DNA from: Chamaelirium japonicum
Lineage: Eukaryota; Streptophyta; Magnoliopsida; Liliales; Melanthiaceae
Reading direction: 5' to 3'
Assembly (NCBI GenBank): GCA_947650365.1
Contig: OX393552.1
Coordinates: 48,252,999 to 48,316,998 of the forward strand
Length of the DNA: 64,000 nucleotides
In this document: positions 37,841 through 51,740 of the stretch, in pieces
Layout: every line of letters starts with the position of its first letter
Numbering within the stretch: position 1 is the stretch's first letter
Position numbers and translations under genes: made by a program
Notes under the pieces: generated by a model
Seen by the model: only the letters and a program-made list of their open reading frames with translations
What the model was told of the DNA's origin: nothing
Databases searched by the model: none

Positions 37841-40161
37841 CGATCTATTCTAATTCATTCGTATGATCCATTCTAAATCATTTGCACGATCCATTCTAAT
37901 TCATTCCTATGATCCATTCTAATTCATTCGTACGATCCATTCTAATTCATTCGCACGATCCATTCTAATTCATTCGCACAATCCGTTCTAATTCATTCGC
38001 ACAATCCATTCTAATTCATTCGCACGAATGTATCCATTCTAATTTATTCGAACGATCCAGTCTAATTCATTCGTACGATCCATTCTAATTCATTCGCACG
38101 AATGTATCCATTCTAATTCATTCGTACGATCCATTCTAATTCATTCATATGATCCATTCTAATTCGTTCGTACGATCCATTATAATTCGTTCGTATGATC
38201 CATTCTAATTCATTCGTACGAGCCATTCTAATCCATTCGTACGATCCATTCTAATTCATTCGTACAAATGAATTAGAATGGATCGTACAAATGAATTAGA
38301 ATGGATTGTGCGAAAGAATTAGAATGGATCGTGCGAATGAATTAGAATGGATCGTATGAATGAATAAGAATGGATCGTACGAATGAATTAGAATGGTTCG
38401 TACGAATGAATTAGAATGGATAGTACGAATGAATTAGAATGGATAGTATGAATAAATTAGAATGGATCGTGCGAATGAATTAGAATGGATCGTACAAATG
38501 AATTAGAACGAATTAGAATGGATACATTCGAGCGAATGGATTAGAATAGATCGTAGGAATGAATTTGAATAGATCATACAAATGAATAAGAATGGATCCA
38601 TTCTAATTCATTCCTACGATCCATTCTAATTCATTCCTACGATCCATTCTAATTCATTCACACGAATGTATCCATTCTAATTCATTTGCACGATCCATTC
38701 TAATTCATTCGTACGATCCATTCTAATTCATTCGCTCGTACGAATGCATTAGAATGGATCGTACGAATGAATTAGAATGAATCGTACGATCCATTCTAAT
38801 TCATTCACCCTATCCATTCTAATTCATTTGTACGATCCATTCTAATTCATTCGCACGAATGTATCCATTCTAATTCATTCGTACGATCCATTCTAATTCA
38901 TTCGTATGATCAATTCTAATTCATTCGAACGATCCATTCTAATTCATTCGTACGATCCATTCTAATTCATTCGCACGAATGAATTAGAATGGATACATTC
39001 GTGCGAATGAATTAGAATGGATCGTACGAATGAATTAGAATGGATCGTGCGAATGAATTAGAATTGATCATACGAATGAATTAGAATGGATCGTACGAAT
39101 GAATTAGAATGGATACATTCGTGCGAATGAATTAGAATGGATCGTACAAATGAATTAGAATGGATCGGACGAATGAATTAGAATGTATCGTACGATTCAT
39201 TCTAATTCATTCGTACGATCCATTCTAATGCATTCGTACGAGCGAATGAATTAGAATGGATCGTACGAATGAATTAGATTGGATCATAGGAATGAATTAG
39301 AATGGATCGTGCAAATGAATTAGAATGGATACATTCGTGTGAATGAATTAGAATGGATCGTAGGAATGAATTAGAATGGATCGTACGAATGAATTAGAAT
39401 GGATCCATTCGTATTCATTCGTATGATCCATTCTAATTCATTCCTACGATCTATTCTAATTCATTCGCTCGAATGTATCCATTCTAATTCATTCTAATTC
39501 ATTCATACGATCCATTCTAATTCATTCGCACGATCCATTCTAATTTATTCGTACTATCCATTCTAATTCATTCGTACGATCTATTCTAATTCATTCGCAT
39601 GATCCATTCTAATTTATTCGTACGATCCATACTTATTAATTCATACGATCCATTCTAATTCATTCGCACGATCCATTCTAATTCTTTCGCACAATCCATT
39701 CTAATTCATTCGTACGATCCATTGTAATTCATTTGTACGAATGAATTAGAATGGATCGTACGAATGGATTAGAATGGATCGTACGAATGAATTAGAATGG
39801 ATCGTACGAACGAATTAGAATGGATCGTACGAACGAATTAGAATGGATCATATGAATGAATTAGAATGGATCGTACGAATGAATTAGAATGGATACATTC
39901 GTGCGAATGAATTAGAATGGATCGTACGAATGAATTAGACTGGATCGTACGAATAAATTAGAATGGATACATTCGTGCGAATGAAATAAAATGGATTGTG
40001 CGAATGAATTTGAACGGATTGTGCGAATGAATTAGGATGGATCGTGCGAATGAATTAGAATGGATCGTACGAATGAATTAGAATGGATCATAGGAATGAA
40101 TTAGAATGGATCGTGCAAATGAATTAGAATGGATCGTACGAATAAATTAGAATGGATCGTA
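37841..40161. repeat. Dense short-block mosaic
   Basis: Approximate blocks: forward 37841-38262, reverse 38263-38597, forward 38598-38739, reverse 38740-38785, forward 38786-38979, reverse 38980-39192, forward 39193-39239, reverse 39240-39403, forward 39404-39737, reverse 39738-40161. The switch at 38,598 is on GGATCC. Nine switches in 2.3 kb make this one of the most rearranged parts. Confidence 0.86.
38985..39300. repeat. Segmental duplication family 9, copy A
   Basis: Matches about 54840-55077. The offset is 15,854 at GAATTGATCATAC (39061 and 54915) and 15,808 at CGTACGAGCG (39235 and 55043). The other copy is two 23-mers shorter. The 47-bp forward island between two reverse blocks is shared. 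Confidence 0.88.
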
Positions 40162-41181
40162 CGATCCATTCTAATTCATTCTCACAAATGTATCCATTCT
40201 AATTCATTTGCACGATCCATTCTAATTCATTCCTATGATCCATTCTAATTCATTTGTACGATCCATTCTAATTCATTCGCTTGATGTATCCATTCTAATT
40301 CATTCGTACGATCCATTCTAATTCTTTCGTACGAGCCATTCTAATTCGTTCGTACGATCAATTCTAATCATTCGTACGATCCATTCTAATCCATTCATAC
40401 GATCCATTCTAATCCATTCGTACGATCCATTCTAATCCATTCGTACGATCCATTCTAATTCATTCTCACAAATGTAACCTTTCTAATTCATTTGTACGAT
40501 CCATTCTAATTCATTCTTACGATCCATTCTAATCCATTCGTACGATCCATTCTAATCCATTTGTACGATCCATTGTAATCCATTCACACGAATGTAACCT
40601 TTCTAATTCATTCATACGATCCATTCTAATGCATTCCTATGATCCATTCTAATTCATTCGCACGAATGTATCCATTCTAATTCATTTGCATGATCCATTC
40701 TAATTCATTCGTACGATCCATTCTAATCCATTCGTACGATCCATTCTAATTCATTCGAACGATCCATTCTAATTCATTCGTATGATCAATTCTAATTCAT
40801 TCGCACGATCCATTCTAATTCATTCATATGATCCATTCTAATTCAATTCGTGCAATCCATTCAAATTCATTCACACAAAGGTATCCATTCTAATTCATTC
40901 GTATGATCCATTCGAATTCATTCGCTCGAATGTATCCATTCTAATTCATTCGTACGATCCATTCTAATTCATTCGTATGATCGATTCTAAATCATTCTCA
41001 CGAATGTAACCTTTCTAATTCATTTGTATGATCCATTCTAATTCATTCGTACGATCCATTCTAATCCATTCGTACGATCCATTCTAATTCATTCGTACAA
41101 ATGAATCCATTCTAATTCATTCGCACGAATGTATCCATTCTAATTCATTCGCATGAATGTATCCATTCTAATTTATTCGTA
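40162..41181 (+). repeat. Forward satellite block
   Basis: Forward monomers with TAATCCATTCG runs around 40,380-40,460 and 40,520-40,580, and ACCTTTC 28-mers near 40,476, 40,592 and 41,009. Confidence 0.92.
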
Positions 41182-41446
41182 CGAATGAATTAGAATGAAT
41201 CGTATGAACAAATTAGAATGGATTGTACGAATGAATTAGAATGGATACATTCGTGCGAATGAATTAGAATAGATCGTACAAATGAATTAGAATGGATTGT
41301 ACGAATGAATTAGTTCGTACGAATGAATTAGAATGGATCATACGAATGAATTAAAATGGATACATTCGAGCGAATGAATTAGAATGGATACATTTGTGCG
41401 AATGAATTAGAATGGATCGTACGAATGAATTAGAATGGATCGTACA
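41182..41446 (-). repeat. Short reverse block
   Basis: About eleven reverse monomers. GAATTAGTTCGTACG near 41,309 marks a unit with an internal loss. The right switch GTACAATGCAATCTTATTC is irregular. Confidence 0.88.
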
Positions 41447-44215
41447 ATGCAATCTTATTCATTCGTACAATACGTTCTAATCCATTTATACGATCCATTA
41501 TAATTCATTCATATGATCTATTCTGATTCATTCACACGAATGTATCCATTCTAATTCATTCGTACATACTAATTCCTTTGCACGATCAATTCTAATTCAT
41601 TCCTATGATCAATTCTAATTCATTCGTACGATCCATTCTAATTCATTCGCTCGAATGTATCCATTCTAATTTATTCGTACGATCCATTCTAATTCGTTCA
41701 TACGATCCGATCTAATTCGTTCATACGATCCATTCTAATTCATTCGTACGATCTATTCTAATTCATTCGTACGATCCATTCTAATTCTTTCTCACAAATG
41801 TAACCTTTCTAATTCATTCGTACGATCCATTCTAATTCATTCGTACGATCCATTCTAATTCATTCGTATGATCCATTCTAATTCATTCGTATGATCAATT
41901 CTAATTCATTCGCACGATCCATTCTAATTCATTTGTACGATCTATTCTAATTCATTCATACGATCCATTCTAATTCATTCGTATGATCCATTCTAATTCA
42001 TTCCTACGATCTATTCTAATTCATTCGCTCGAATGTATCCATTCTAATTCATTTGTACGATCCATTCTTATTCATTCGTACGATCTATTCAAATTCATTC
42101 GCATGATCCATTCTAATTCATTCGTACGATCGATTCTAATTCATTCTCACGAATGTAACCTTTCTAATTCATTTGTAGGATCCATTCTAATTCATTTGTA
42201 TGATCCATTCTAATCCATTCGTACGATCCATTCTAATCCATTCGTACGATCCATTCTAATTCATTCGTACGATCCATTCTAATTTATTCGCACGCATGTA
42301 TCTATTCTGATCCATTCTAATTCATTCGCTCGAATGTATCCATTCTAATTCATTCGTACGATCCATTCTAATTAATTCGTCCGATCCATTCTAATTCATT
42401 TGTGCGTTCCATTTTAAATCATTCGCACGATCCATTCTAATTTATTCGAACGATCCATTCTAATCCATTCGTACGATCCATTCTAATCCGTTCGTACGAT
42501 CCATTCTAATCCATTCTTACGATCCATTCTAATTCATTCGTACGATCCATTCTAATTTATTTGCTTGAATGTATCCATTCTAATTTATTCGTACGATCCA
42601 GTCTAATTCATTTGTACGATCCATTCTAATTCATTCGCACGAATGTATCCATTCTAATTCATTAGTACGATCCATTCTAATTCATTTGTAAGATCCATTC
42701 CAATGCATTCGCACGATCCATTCAAATTCATTCGCATGATCCATTCTAATTCATTCGCACAATCCATTCTAATTCATTCATACGATACATTCTAATTCAT
42801 TCGTACGATCCATTCTAATTCATTCGCACGATCCATTCTAATTCATTCGTACGAATGTATCAATTCTAATTCATTTGTACGATCTATTCTAATTCATTCG
42901 TACGATCAATTCTAATTCATTTGTACGATCCATTCTAATTCATTCGCACGAATGTATCCATTCTAATTCGTTCATACGATCCATTCTAATTCGTTCATAC
43001 GATCCATTCTAATTCGTTCGTACGATCCATTCTAATTCATTCGTATGATCCATTCTAATTCATTCCTACGATCTATTTTAATTCATTCGCTCGAATGTAT
43101 CCATTCTAATTCATTCGTTCGATCCATTCTAATTCATTCGTACGATCCATTCTAATTCATTCGCTCGAATGTATCCATTCTAATTCATTCGTACGATCCA
43201 TTCTAATTTACTCGCACGAATGTAACCATTCTAATTCATTTGCACGATCCATTCTAATTCATTCGTACGATCCATTCTAATTCATTCTCACAAATCTAAC
43301 CTTTCTAATTCATTTGTACGATCCATTCTAATTCATTCATACAATCCATTCTAATTCTTTCGTACGATCCATTCTAATTCATTCCCATAATTTATTCTAA
43401 TTCATTCGCACGAATGTATCCATTCTAATTCATTCGTACGATCCATTCTAATTCATTCGTACGATCCATTCTAATTCATTTGCATGATCCATTCGTACGA
43501 TCCATTCTAATTCATTCGTACGATCTATTCTAATTTATTCGCAAGAATGTATCCATTCTAATTCATTCGTACAATCCATTCTAATTGATTCGCACGATCC
43601 ATTCTAATTCATTCGTATGATCCATTCTAATTCATTCGTACGATCCATTCTAATTCGTTCGTATGATCCATTCTAATTCGTTCGCATAATCCATTCTAAT
43701 TCATTCGTACGATCCATTCTAATTCATTCGTATGATCCATTCTAACTCATTTGGATCCATTTGTACGATCCATTCTAATTCATTCGTATGATCCATTCGT
43801 ACGATCCATTCTAATTCATTCGTACCATGCGTTCTAATCCATTCGTACGATCCATTCTAATTCATTCGTATGATCTATTCTAATTCATTCGCACGAATGT
43901 ATCCATTCTAATTCATTTGCACGATCCATTCTAATTCATTCCTATGATCCATTCTAATTCATTCGTACGATCCAGTCTAATTCATTCGCTCGAATGTATC
44001 CATTCTAATTCATTCGTACGATCCATTCTAATTCGTTCGTACGATCCATTCTAATTCGTTCGTACGATTCATTCTAATTCATTCGTACGATCCATTCTAA
44101 TGCATTCGTACGATCCATTCTAATGCATTCGTACGATCCATTCTAATTCATTCGTACGATCCATTCTAATTCATTCGCACGATCCATTCTAATTCATTTG
44201 TACGATCTAATTCTA
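41447..44215 (+). repeat. Longest forward satellite block
   Basis: About 2.8 kb of forward monomers, the longest run of one orientation. The left 130 bp is diverged (GTACATACTAATTCCTTTG near 41,563). The plus-strand open frame at 41983-42213 is repeat-derived and belongs to the same 200-bp module as those at 50,003 and 52,675. Confidence 0.93.
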
Positions 44216-44323
44216 ATTAGAATAGATACATTTGTGCGAATGAATTAGATTGCATCGTACGAATGAATTTGAATGCATTCCAATTCATTCGTACGATCTA
44301 ATTCTTATTCATTCGCACGATCC

Positions 44324-44645
44324 ATTCTAATTAGAAAGGTTACATTCGAGCGAATGAAACAGAATAGATCGTAGGAATGAATTAGAATGGATCATACGAA
44401 TGAATTAGAATGGATCGTGCGAACGAATTAGAATGAATTGTACGAATGCATTAGAATGGATCGTACGAACGAATTAGAATGGATCGTACGAACGAATTAG
44501 AATGGATACATTCGAGCGAATGAATTAGAATGGATCATACGAATGAATTAGAATGGATCATAGGAATGAATTAGAATGGATCGTACAAATGAATTAGAAT
44601 GGATACATTCGTGCGAATGAATTAGAATAGATCATACGAATGAAT
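44324..44645. repeat. Segmental duplication family 5, copy B
   Basis: Partner of 22465-22830. It shares the run CGAGCGAATGAAA(T/C)AGAATAG after the switch. Confidence 0.91.
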
Positions 44646-45083
44646 TAGAATGGATCTTACGAATGGATTAGAACGCATTGTACGAATGAATTAGAATGGA
44701 TCGTACGAATGGATCCGAATAAGTTAGAATGAATCATACGAATGAATTAGAATGGATTGTACGAATGAATTAGAATGGATTGTGCGAATGAGTTAGAATG
44801 GATCGTATGAACGAATTAGAATGGATCGTACGAATGAATTAGAATGGATACATTTGTGCGAATGCATTAGAATGGATCATATGAAAGAATTAGAATGAAT
44901 CGTACGAATGAATTAGAATGGATCATATGAACGAATTTGAATGGATCGTACGAATGAATTAGAATGGATTCATTCGTACGATCTATTCTAATTCATTCGT
45001 ACGATCCATTCTAATTCATTCATATGATCCATTCTAATTCATTCGCACGTACGATCCATTCTAATTCATTCGTACGATCCATT

Positions 45084-45545
45084 ACGATCCATTCTAATTC
45101 ATTCGTACGATCCATTCTAATTATTTCGCACGATCCATTCTAATTCATTCGTACGATCCATTCAAATTCATTCGCACGATCTATTCTAATTCATTTGTAC
45201 GAATGAATCCATTCTAATTCATTCGCATGATCCATTCTAATTTATTCGTACGATCCATTCTAATTCATTCGTATGATCCATTCTAATTCATTCGCACAAA
45301 TGTATCTATTCTAATTCATTCGTACAATCCATTCTAATCCATTCACCGAATGAATTAGAATGGATCGTAGGAATGAATTAGAATGGATCGTACGAATGAA
45401 CTAGAATGGTTACATTCGTGCGAATGAATTACAATGGATTGTACGAATGGATTAGAATGGATCGTATGAATGGATTAGAATGGATCGTACGAATGAATTA
45501 GAATGGATCGTACAAATGAATTAGAAAGGTTACATTTGTGAGAAT
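45084..45545. repeat. Segmental duplication family 4, copy B
   Basis: Partner of 24700-25160 with the identical odd join CCATTCACCGAATG. A local stutter (GATCCATTACGATCCATTC near 45,081) sits at its left edge, and TTATTTCGCACG replaces TTTATTCGCACG. Confidence 0.92.
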
Positions 45546-46083
45546 GAATTAGAATGGATCGTACGAATGAATTAGAATGGATCGTACGAATGAATTAGAA
45601 TGAATTCATTCGTACGATTTATTCTAATTCATTCGTATGATCCATTCTAATTCGTTCGTACGATCCATTCTAATTCATTCGCACGATCCATTCTAATTCA
45701 TTCGCACGAATGTATCCATTCTAATTCATTTGCACGATCCATTCTAATTCAATCCTATGATCCATTCTAATTCATTCGTATGATCCATTCTAATTCATTC
45801 GTACGATACATTCTAATCCATTCGTACGATCCATTCTAATTCATTCTAATTCATTCGTACGAATAAATTAGAATGGATACATTCATGCAAATGAATTAGA
45901 ATGGATTGTACGAATGAATTTGAATGGATCATAGGATTGAATTAGAATGGATCGTGCAAATGAATTAGAATGGATACATTCTTGCGAATGAATTAGAATG
46001 GATCGTGCGAATGAATTAGAATGGATCGTATGAACGAATTAGAATGGATCATACGAATGAATTAGAATGGATCGTATGAATGA

Positions 46084-47534
46084 ATTCATTTTAATTCATT
46101 CGTACGATCCATTCTAATTCATTCGTACGATCCATTCTAATTCATTCGCACGATCCATTCAAATTCATTCGTACGATCTATTCTAATGCATTCGTACGAT
46201 TCATTCTAATTCATTCGCACGATCCATTCTAATTCATTCGTACGATCCATTATTATTCATTCATACGATCCATTCTAATTCATTCGTACAATCCATTCTA
46301 ATTCATTCGTATGATCCATTCTAATTCATTCGTATGATCCATTCTAACTCATTCGGTGGATCAATTCTAATTCATTCGTACGATCCATTCTAATTCATTC
46401 GCACGATCCATTCTAATTTATTCGTACGATCCATTCTAATTCATTCCTATGATCCATTCTAATTCATTCGCATGAATGTATCCTTTCTAATTCATTTGCA
46501 TGATCTATTCTAATTCATTCCTATGATCCATTCTAATTCATTCGTACGATCTATTCTAATTCATTCGCCCGAATGTATCCATTCTAATTCATTCGTAAGA
46601 TCCATTCTAATTCGTTCATACGATCCATTCTAATTCGTTCGTACGATCCATTCTAAAGCATTCGTACGATTCATTCTAATTCATTCGCACGATCCATTCT
46701 AATTCATTCGTACGATCCATTCTTATTCATTCATACGATCCATTCTAATTCATTCGCACGATCCATTCTAATTCATTCGTATGATCCATTCTAATTCATT
46801 CGTATGATCCATTTTAATTCATTCGTATGATCCATTCTAACTCATTCGCACAAATGTATCCATTCTAATTCATTCGTACAATCCATTCAAATTCATACGT
46901 ACGATCCATTCATATTCATTCGCATGATCCATACTAATTCATTCGTACGATCCATTCTAATTCATTCGCACGAATGTAACCATTCTAATTTATTCATATG
47001 ATTCATTCAAATTCATTCGTATGAGCTATTCTAATTCATTCGTACGATCCATTCTAATGCATTCGTATGATTCATTCTAATTCATTCGCACGATATCGAT
47101 CCATTCTACTTCATTCGCACGATCCATTCTAATTCATTCGTATGATCCATTCTAATTCATTCCTATGTATCCATTCTAATTCATTCGTACGATCCATTCT
47201 AATTCCATCATACAATCCATTCTAATTCATTCGCATGATCCATTCTAATTTATTCGTATGATCCATTCTAATTCATTCCTATGATCTATTCTAATTCATT
47301 CGCTCGAATGTATCCATTCTAATTCATTCGTACGATCCATTCTAATCCATTCGTACGATCCATTCTAATTCATTCGCACGAATGTAACCATTCTAATTCA
47401 TTCATACGATCCATTCTAATTCATTCCTACGATCCATTCTAATTCATTCGCACGAATGTATCCATTCTAATTTATTTGCACGATCCATTCTAATTCATTC
47501 CTATGATCCATTCTAATTCATTCGTATGATACAT
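46084..47534 (+). repeat. Forward satellite block
   Basis: Forward monomers. GGTGGATC lies near 46,354. GCACGATATCGATCC near 47,088 shows a small insertion, and CCTATGTATCC near 47,162 shows a hybrid 23/28 unit. Confidence 0.92.
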
Positions 47535-48894
47535 TCATACGAATGAAATAGAATGGATTGTATGAATGAATTAGAATTGATCATACGAATAAATTAGAAT
47601 GGATCATACGAATGATCGTACGAATGAATTAGAATGGATCGTACGAATGAATTAGAATGGATCCACCGAATGAGTTAGAATGGATCATACGAATGAATTA
47701 GAATGGATCGTACGAATGAATTAGAATGGATTGTGCGAATGAATTAGAATGGATCGTATGAATGAATAAGAATGGATCGTACGAATGAATTAGAATGGAT
47801 CGTACGAATAAATTAGAATGGATCATGCGAATGAATTAGAATGGATCCTACGAATGAATTTGAATGGATCGTATGAATGAATTAGAATTGATCGAACGAA
47901 TGAATTAGAATGGATCGTACGAATGAATTAGAATGGATTGTGCGAATGAATTAGAATGGATCGTATGAATAAATTAGAATGGATCATACGAATGAATTAG
48001 AATGGATCATGCGAATGAATTAGAATGAATCATACGAATGCATTAGAATGGATCGTACGAATGAATTAGAATGAATCGTACGATCCATTCTAATTCATTC
48101 GCCCGATCCATTCTAATTCATTCGCACGAATGTATCCATTCTAATTCATTCGTACAATCCATTCTAATTCATTCGCACGATCCATTCTAATTCATTCGTA
48201 TGATTCATTCTAATTCATTCCTACGATCTATTCTAATTCATTCGCTCGAATGTATCCATTCTAATTCCTTCGTTCGATCCATTCTAATTCATTCGTACGA
48301 TCCATTCAAATTCATTCGCACGATCCATTCTAATTCATTCGTACGATCTATTCTAATTCATTCGTACGAATGAATTAGAATGGATCATACAAATCAATTA
48401 GAAAGGAGGTTACATTCGTGAGAATGAATTAGAATGGATCGTACGAATGAATTAGAATGGATCGTACGAACGAATTAGAATGGATCGTACGAATGAATTA
48501 GAATGGATCATATGAATGAATTAGAATGGTTACATTCGTGCGAATGAATTAGAATGGATCGTACGAATGGATTAGAATGGATCGTACGAATGGTTTAGAA
48601 CGCATTGTACGAATGAATTAGAATAGATACATTTCTACGAATGAATTAGAATGGATCGTACGAATGAATTAGAATGGATCGTACGAATGAATTAGAATGG
48701 ATCGAACGAATGAATTAGAATGGATACATTCGAGCGAATGAATTAGAATAGATCGTAGGAATGAATTAGAATGGATCATACGAATGAATTAGAATGGATC
48801 GTGCGTATGAATTAGAATGGATTGCACGAATGAATTAGAATGGATACATTCGAGCGAATGAATTAGAATGGATCGTACGAATGAATTAGAATGG
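47535..48894. repeat. Reverse, forward and reverse blocks
   Basis: Reverse 47535-48079, forward 48080-48365, reverse 48366-48894. The switch at 48,079 is a copy of the recurrent junction. GAAAGGAGGTTACATT near 48,401 is a 28-mer with three extra bases. Confidence 0.9.
47894..48170. repeat. Junction cassette with long left arm, copy 2
   Basis: Reverse arm of 185 bp to the dyad at 48,079. The forward arm reads CGCCCGATCC, a CGCACGAATGTATCC 28-mer, then CGTACAATCC. The order is the same as in the copy at 53.8 kb (offset 5,740). Confidence 0.91.
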
Positions 48895-49095
48895 ATTCGT
48901 TCTAATCCATTCGTACGATCCATTCTAATCCATTCGTACGATCCATTCTAATCCATTCGTACGATCCATTCTAATTCATTCGCACGATCCATTATAATTG
49001 ATTCGTAGAAATGTATCCATTCTAATTCATTCGTACAATCCATTCTAATTCATTCGTAAGATCCATTCTAATTCATTCGCACAAATGTATCCATT
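48828..49095. repeat. Segmental duplication family 7, copy A
   Basis: Matches 58469-58736 at offset 9,641. Anchors: GGATTCGTTC at 48893 and 58534, ATTATAATT at 48991 and 58632. The reverse-to-forward switch GGATTCGTTCTAATCC is shared, followed by three TAATCCATTCG units. Confidence 0.9.
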
Positions 49096-50374
49096 CTAAT
49101 TCATTCGTACGATCCATTCTAATTCATTCGCACGATCCATTCTAATTCACTCGTACGATCCATTGTAATTCATTCGTACGATCTATTCTAATTCATTCGC
49201 ATGATCTATTCTAATTCATTCGTACGATCCATTCTAATTCATTCGTACAATCTATTCTAATTCATTTGTACGATCCATTCTAATTCATTCGCACAATCTA
49301 ATCTAATTCATTCCTTTGATCTATTCTAATTCATTCGTACGATCCATTCTAATTCATTCGCTCGAATGTATCCATTCTAATTCAATCGTACGATCCATTC
49401 TAATTCGTTCGTACGATCCATTCTAATTCGTTCGTACGATCCATTCTAATTCATTCGCACGATCTATTCTAATTCATTTGCACAATCCATTCTATTTCAT
49501 TCGCACGATCAATTCTATTTCATTCGCACGATCCATTCTAATTCATTCGTACGATCCATTCTAATTCATTCGTACGATCCCTTCTAATTCATTCACACGA
49601 ACCATTCTAATTCATTCGTACGATCCATTCTAATTCATTCGTATGAATGTATCCATTCTAATTTATTTGTACGATCCAGTCTAATTCATTCGTACGATCC
49701 ATTCTAATTCATTCACACGAATGTATCTATTCTAATTCATTCGTACGATCCATTCTAATTCATTCGTATGATCCATTCTAATTCGTTCATACGATCCATT
49801 CTAATTCGTTCGTACGATCCATTCTAATTCATTTGTATGATCCATTCTAATTCTTTCCTACGAACTATTCTAATTCATTCGCACGATCCATTCTAATTCA
49901 TTCGTACGATCCATTTTAATTCATTCGCACGAATGTATCCATTCTAATTCTTTCGTACAATCCATTCTAATTCATTCGCACGATCCATTCTAATTCATTC
50001 GTATGATCCATTCTAATTCATTCCTACGATCTATTCTAATTCATTCGCTCGAATGTATCCATTCTAATTCATTCGTTCGATCCATTTTAATTCATTCGTA
50101 CGATCCATTCAAATTCATTCGCATGATCCATTCTAATTCATTCGTACGATCCATTCTAATTCATTCTCATGAATGTAACCTTTCTAATTCATTTGTATGA
50201 TCCATTCTAATTCATTCGTACGATCCATTCTAATCCATTCGTACGATCCATTCTAATCCATTCGTACGATCCATTATAATTCATTCACTCGAATGTATCC
50301 ATTCTAATTCATTCGTACAATCCATTCTAATTCGTTCATACGATCCATTCTAATTCATTCGTACGATCCATTCT
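48895..50374 (+). repeat. Forward satellite block
   Basis: Forward run entered through GGATTCGTTCTAATCC at 48893. It ends at CATTCTAAAATGAGTTAG near 50,375, a join also present near 53,070. The plus-strand open frame at 50003-50200 is repeat-derived. Confidence 0.92.
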
Positions 50375-50700
50375 AAAATGAGTTAGAATGGATCATACGA
50401 ATGAATTAGAATAAATCGTACGAATGAATTAGATTGGATTGTGCGAATGAATTAGAATGGATCGTATGAATGAATAAGAATGGATCGTACGAATGAATTA
50501 GAATGGATCGTGCGAAAGAATTAGAATGAATCGTACGAATGCATTAGAATGGATCGTACGAATGAATTAGAATGAATCGTATGATCCATTCTAATTTATT
50601 CGTCCGATCCATTCTAATTCATTCGTGCGAATGAATTAGAATGGATACATTCGAGCGAATGAATTAGAACGCATTGTACAAATGAATTAGAATGGATCGT
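49860..50700. repeat. Segmental duplication family 6, copy A
   Basis: Matches 52532-53395. The offset is 2,672 at GAACTATTC (49862 and 52534) and 2,695 at AAAATGAGTT (50375 and 53070) and TTTATTCGTCC (50595 and 53290), so one 23-mer was gained. Three strand switches are shared. The left 190 bp also match 17820-18010 (offset 32,040). Confidence 0.92.
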
Positions 50701-51207
50701 ACAAATGAATTAGAATGGATCTATTCTAATTCATTCGTACAATGCGTTCTAATCCATTCGTACGATCCATTCTAATCCATTCGTATGATCTATTCTAATT
50801 CATTCGCACGAATGTAACCATTCTAATTCATTCATATGATCCATTCTAATTCATTCGTACGATCCATTCTAATTCGTTCGTACGATCCATTCTAATTCAT
50901 TCGTACGATCCATTCTAATTTATTCTCACGATCCATTCGAATTCATTCTAATTTGAATGGATCGTACGAATAAATTAGAATGGATCGAACGAATGAATTA
51001 GAATGGATACATTCGAGCGAATGAATTAGAATAGATCGTTGGAATGAATTAGAATGAATCATACGAATGAATTAGAATGGATCGTGCGAATGAATTAGAA
51101 TGGATTGTACGAATGAATTAGAATGGATACATTTGTGCGAATGAATTAGAATGGATCGGACGATGAATTAGAATGGATCGGACGAATGAATTAGAATGGA
51201 TCGTACG
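50375..51207. repeat. Alternating short blocks
   Basis: Approximate blocks: reverse 50375-50580, forward 50581-50626, reverse 50627-50719, forward 50720-50948, reverse 50949-51207. The recurrent junction lies at 50,580 and the CGTACGATTC junction at 51,203. Confidence 0.87.
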
Positions 51208-51740
51208 ATTCATTCTAATTCATTCGTACGATCCATTCTAATGCATTCGTATGATTCATTCTAATTCATTCGCACGATCACTTCTAATGCATTCGTATGA
51301 TCCATTCTAATTTATTCATACGATCCATTCTAATTCATTCGCACAATCCATTCTAATTCATTCGTACGATCCATTCTAATTCATTCGTTCGATCCATTCT
51401 AATTCATTCATACGATCCATTCTAATTCATTCGTACGATCCATTCTAATTCATTCGCACGATCCATTCTAATTTATTCGTACGATCCATTCTAATTCATT
51501 CGTACGATCCATTCTTATTCATTCATACGATCCATTCTAATTCATTCGCACAGTCCATTGTAATTCATTCATACGATCCATTCTAATTCATTCATATGAT
51601 TCATTCTAACTCATTCGGTGGATCCATTCTAATTCATTCGTACGATCCATTCTAATTCATTCATACGATCATTCGTACGATCCATTCTAATTTATTCGTA
51701 TGATCAATTCTAATTCATTCATACAATCCATTCTAATTCA
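50967..51740. repeat. Segmental duplication family 3, copy B
   Basis: Partner of 17040-17800. It contains a 22-bp unit (GGATCGGACGATGAATTAG, one A short) near 51,155-51,176. The tail (51,618-51,745) is closer to the 8.7 kb copy, sharing TGATCAATTC and CAGTCGTA. Confidence 0.9.

Larger units (their letters stand above)
44216..46083. repeat. Alternating blocks
   Basis: Approximate blocks: reverse 44216-44275, forward 44276-44330, reverse 44331-44974, forward 44975-45344, reverse 45345-45603, forward 45604-45858, reverse 45859-46083. The switches near 45,604 and 46,084 fall on GAATTC, and the one near 44,331 on TTCTAATTAGAA. Confidence 0.87.
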
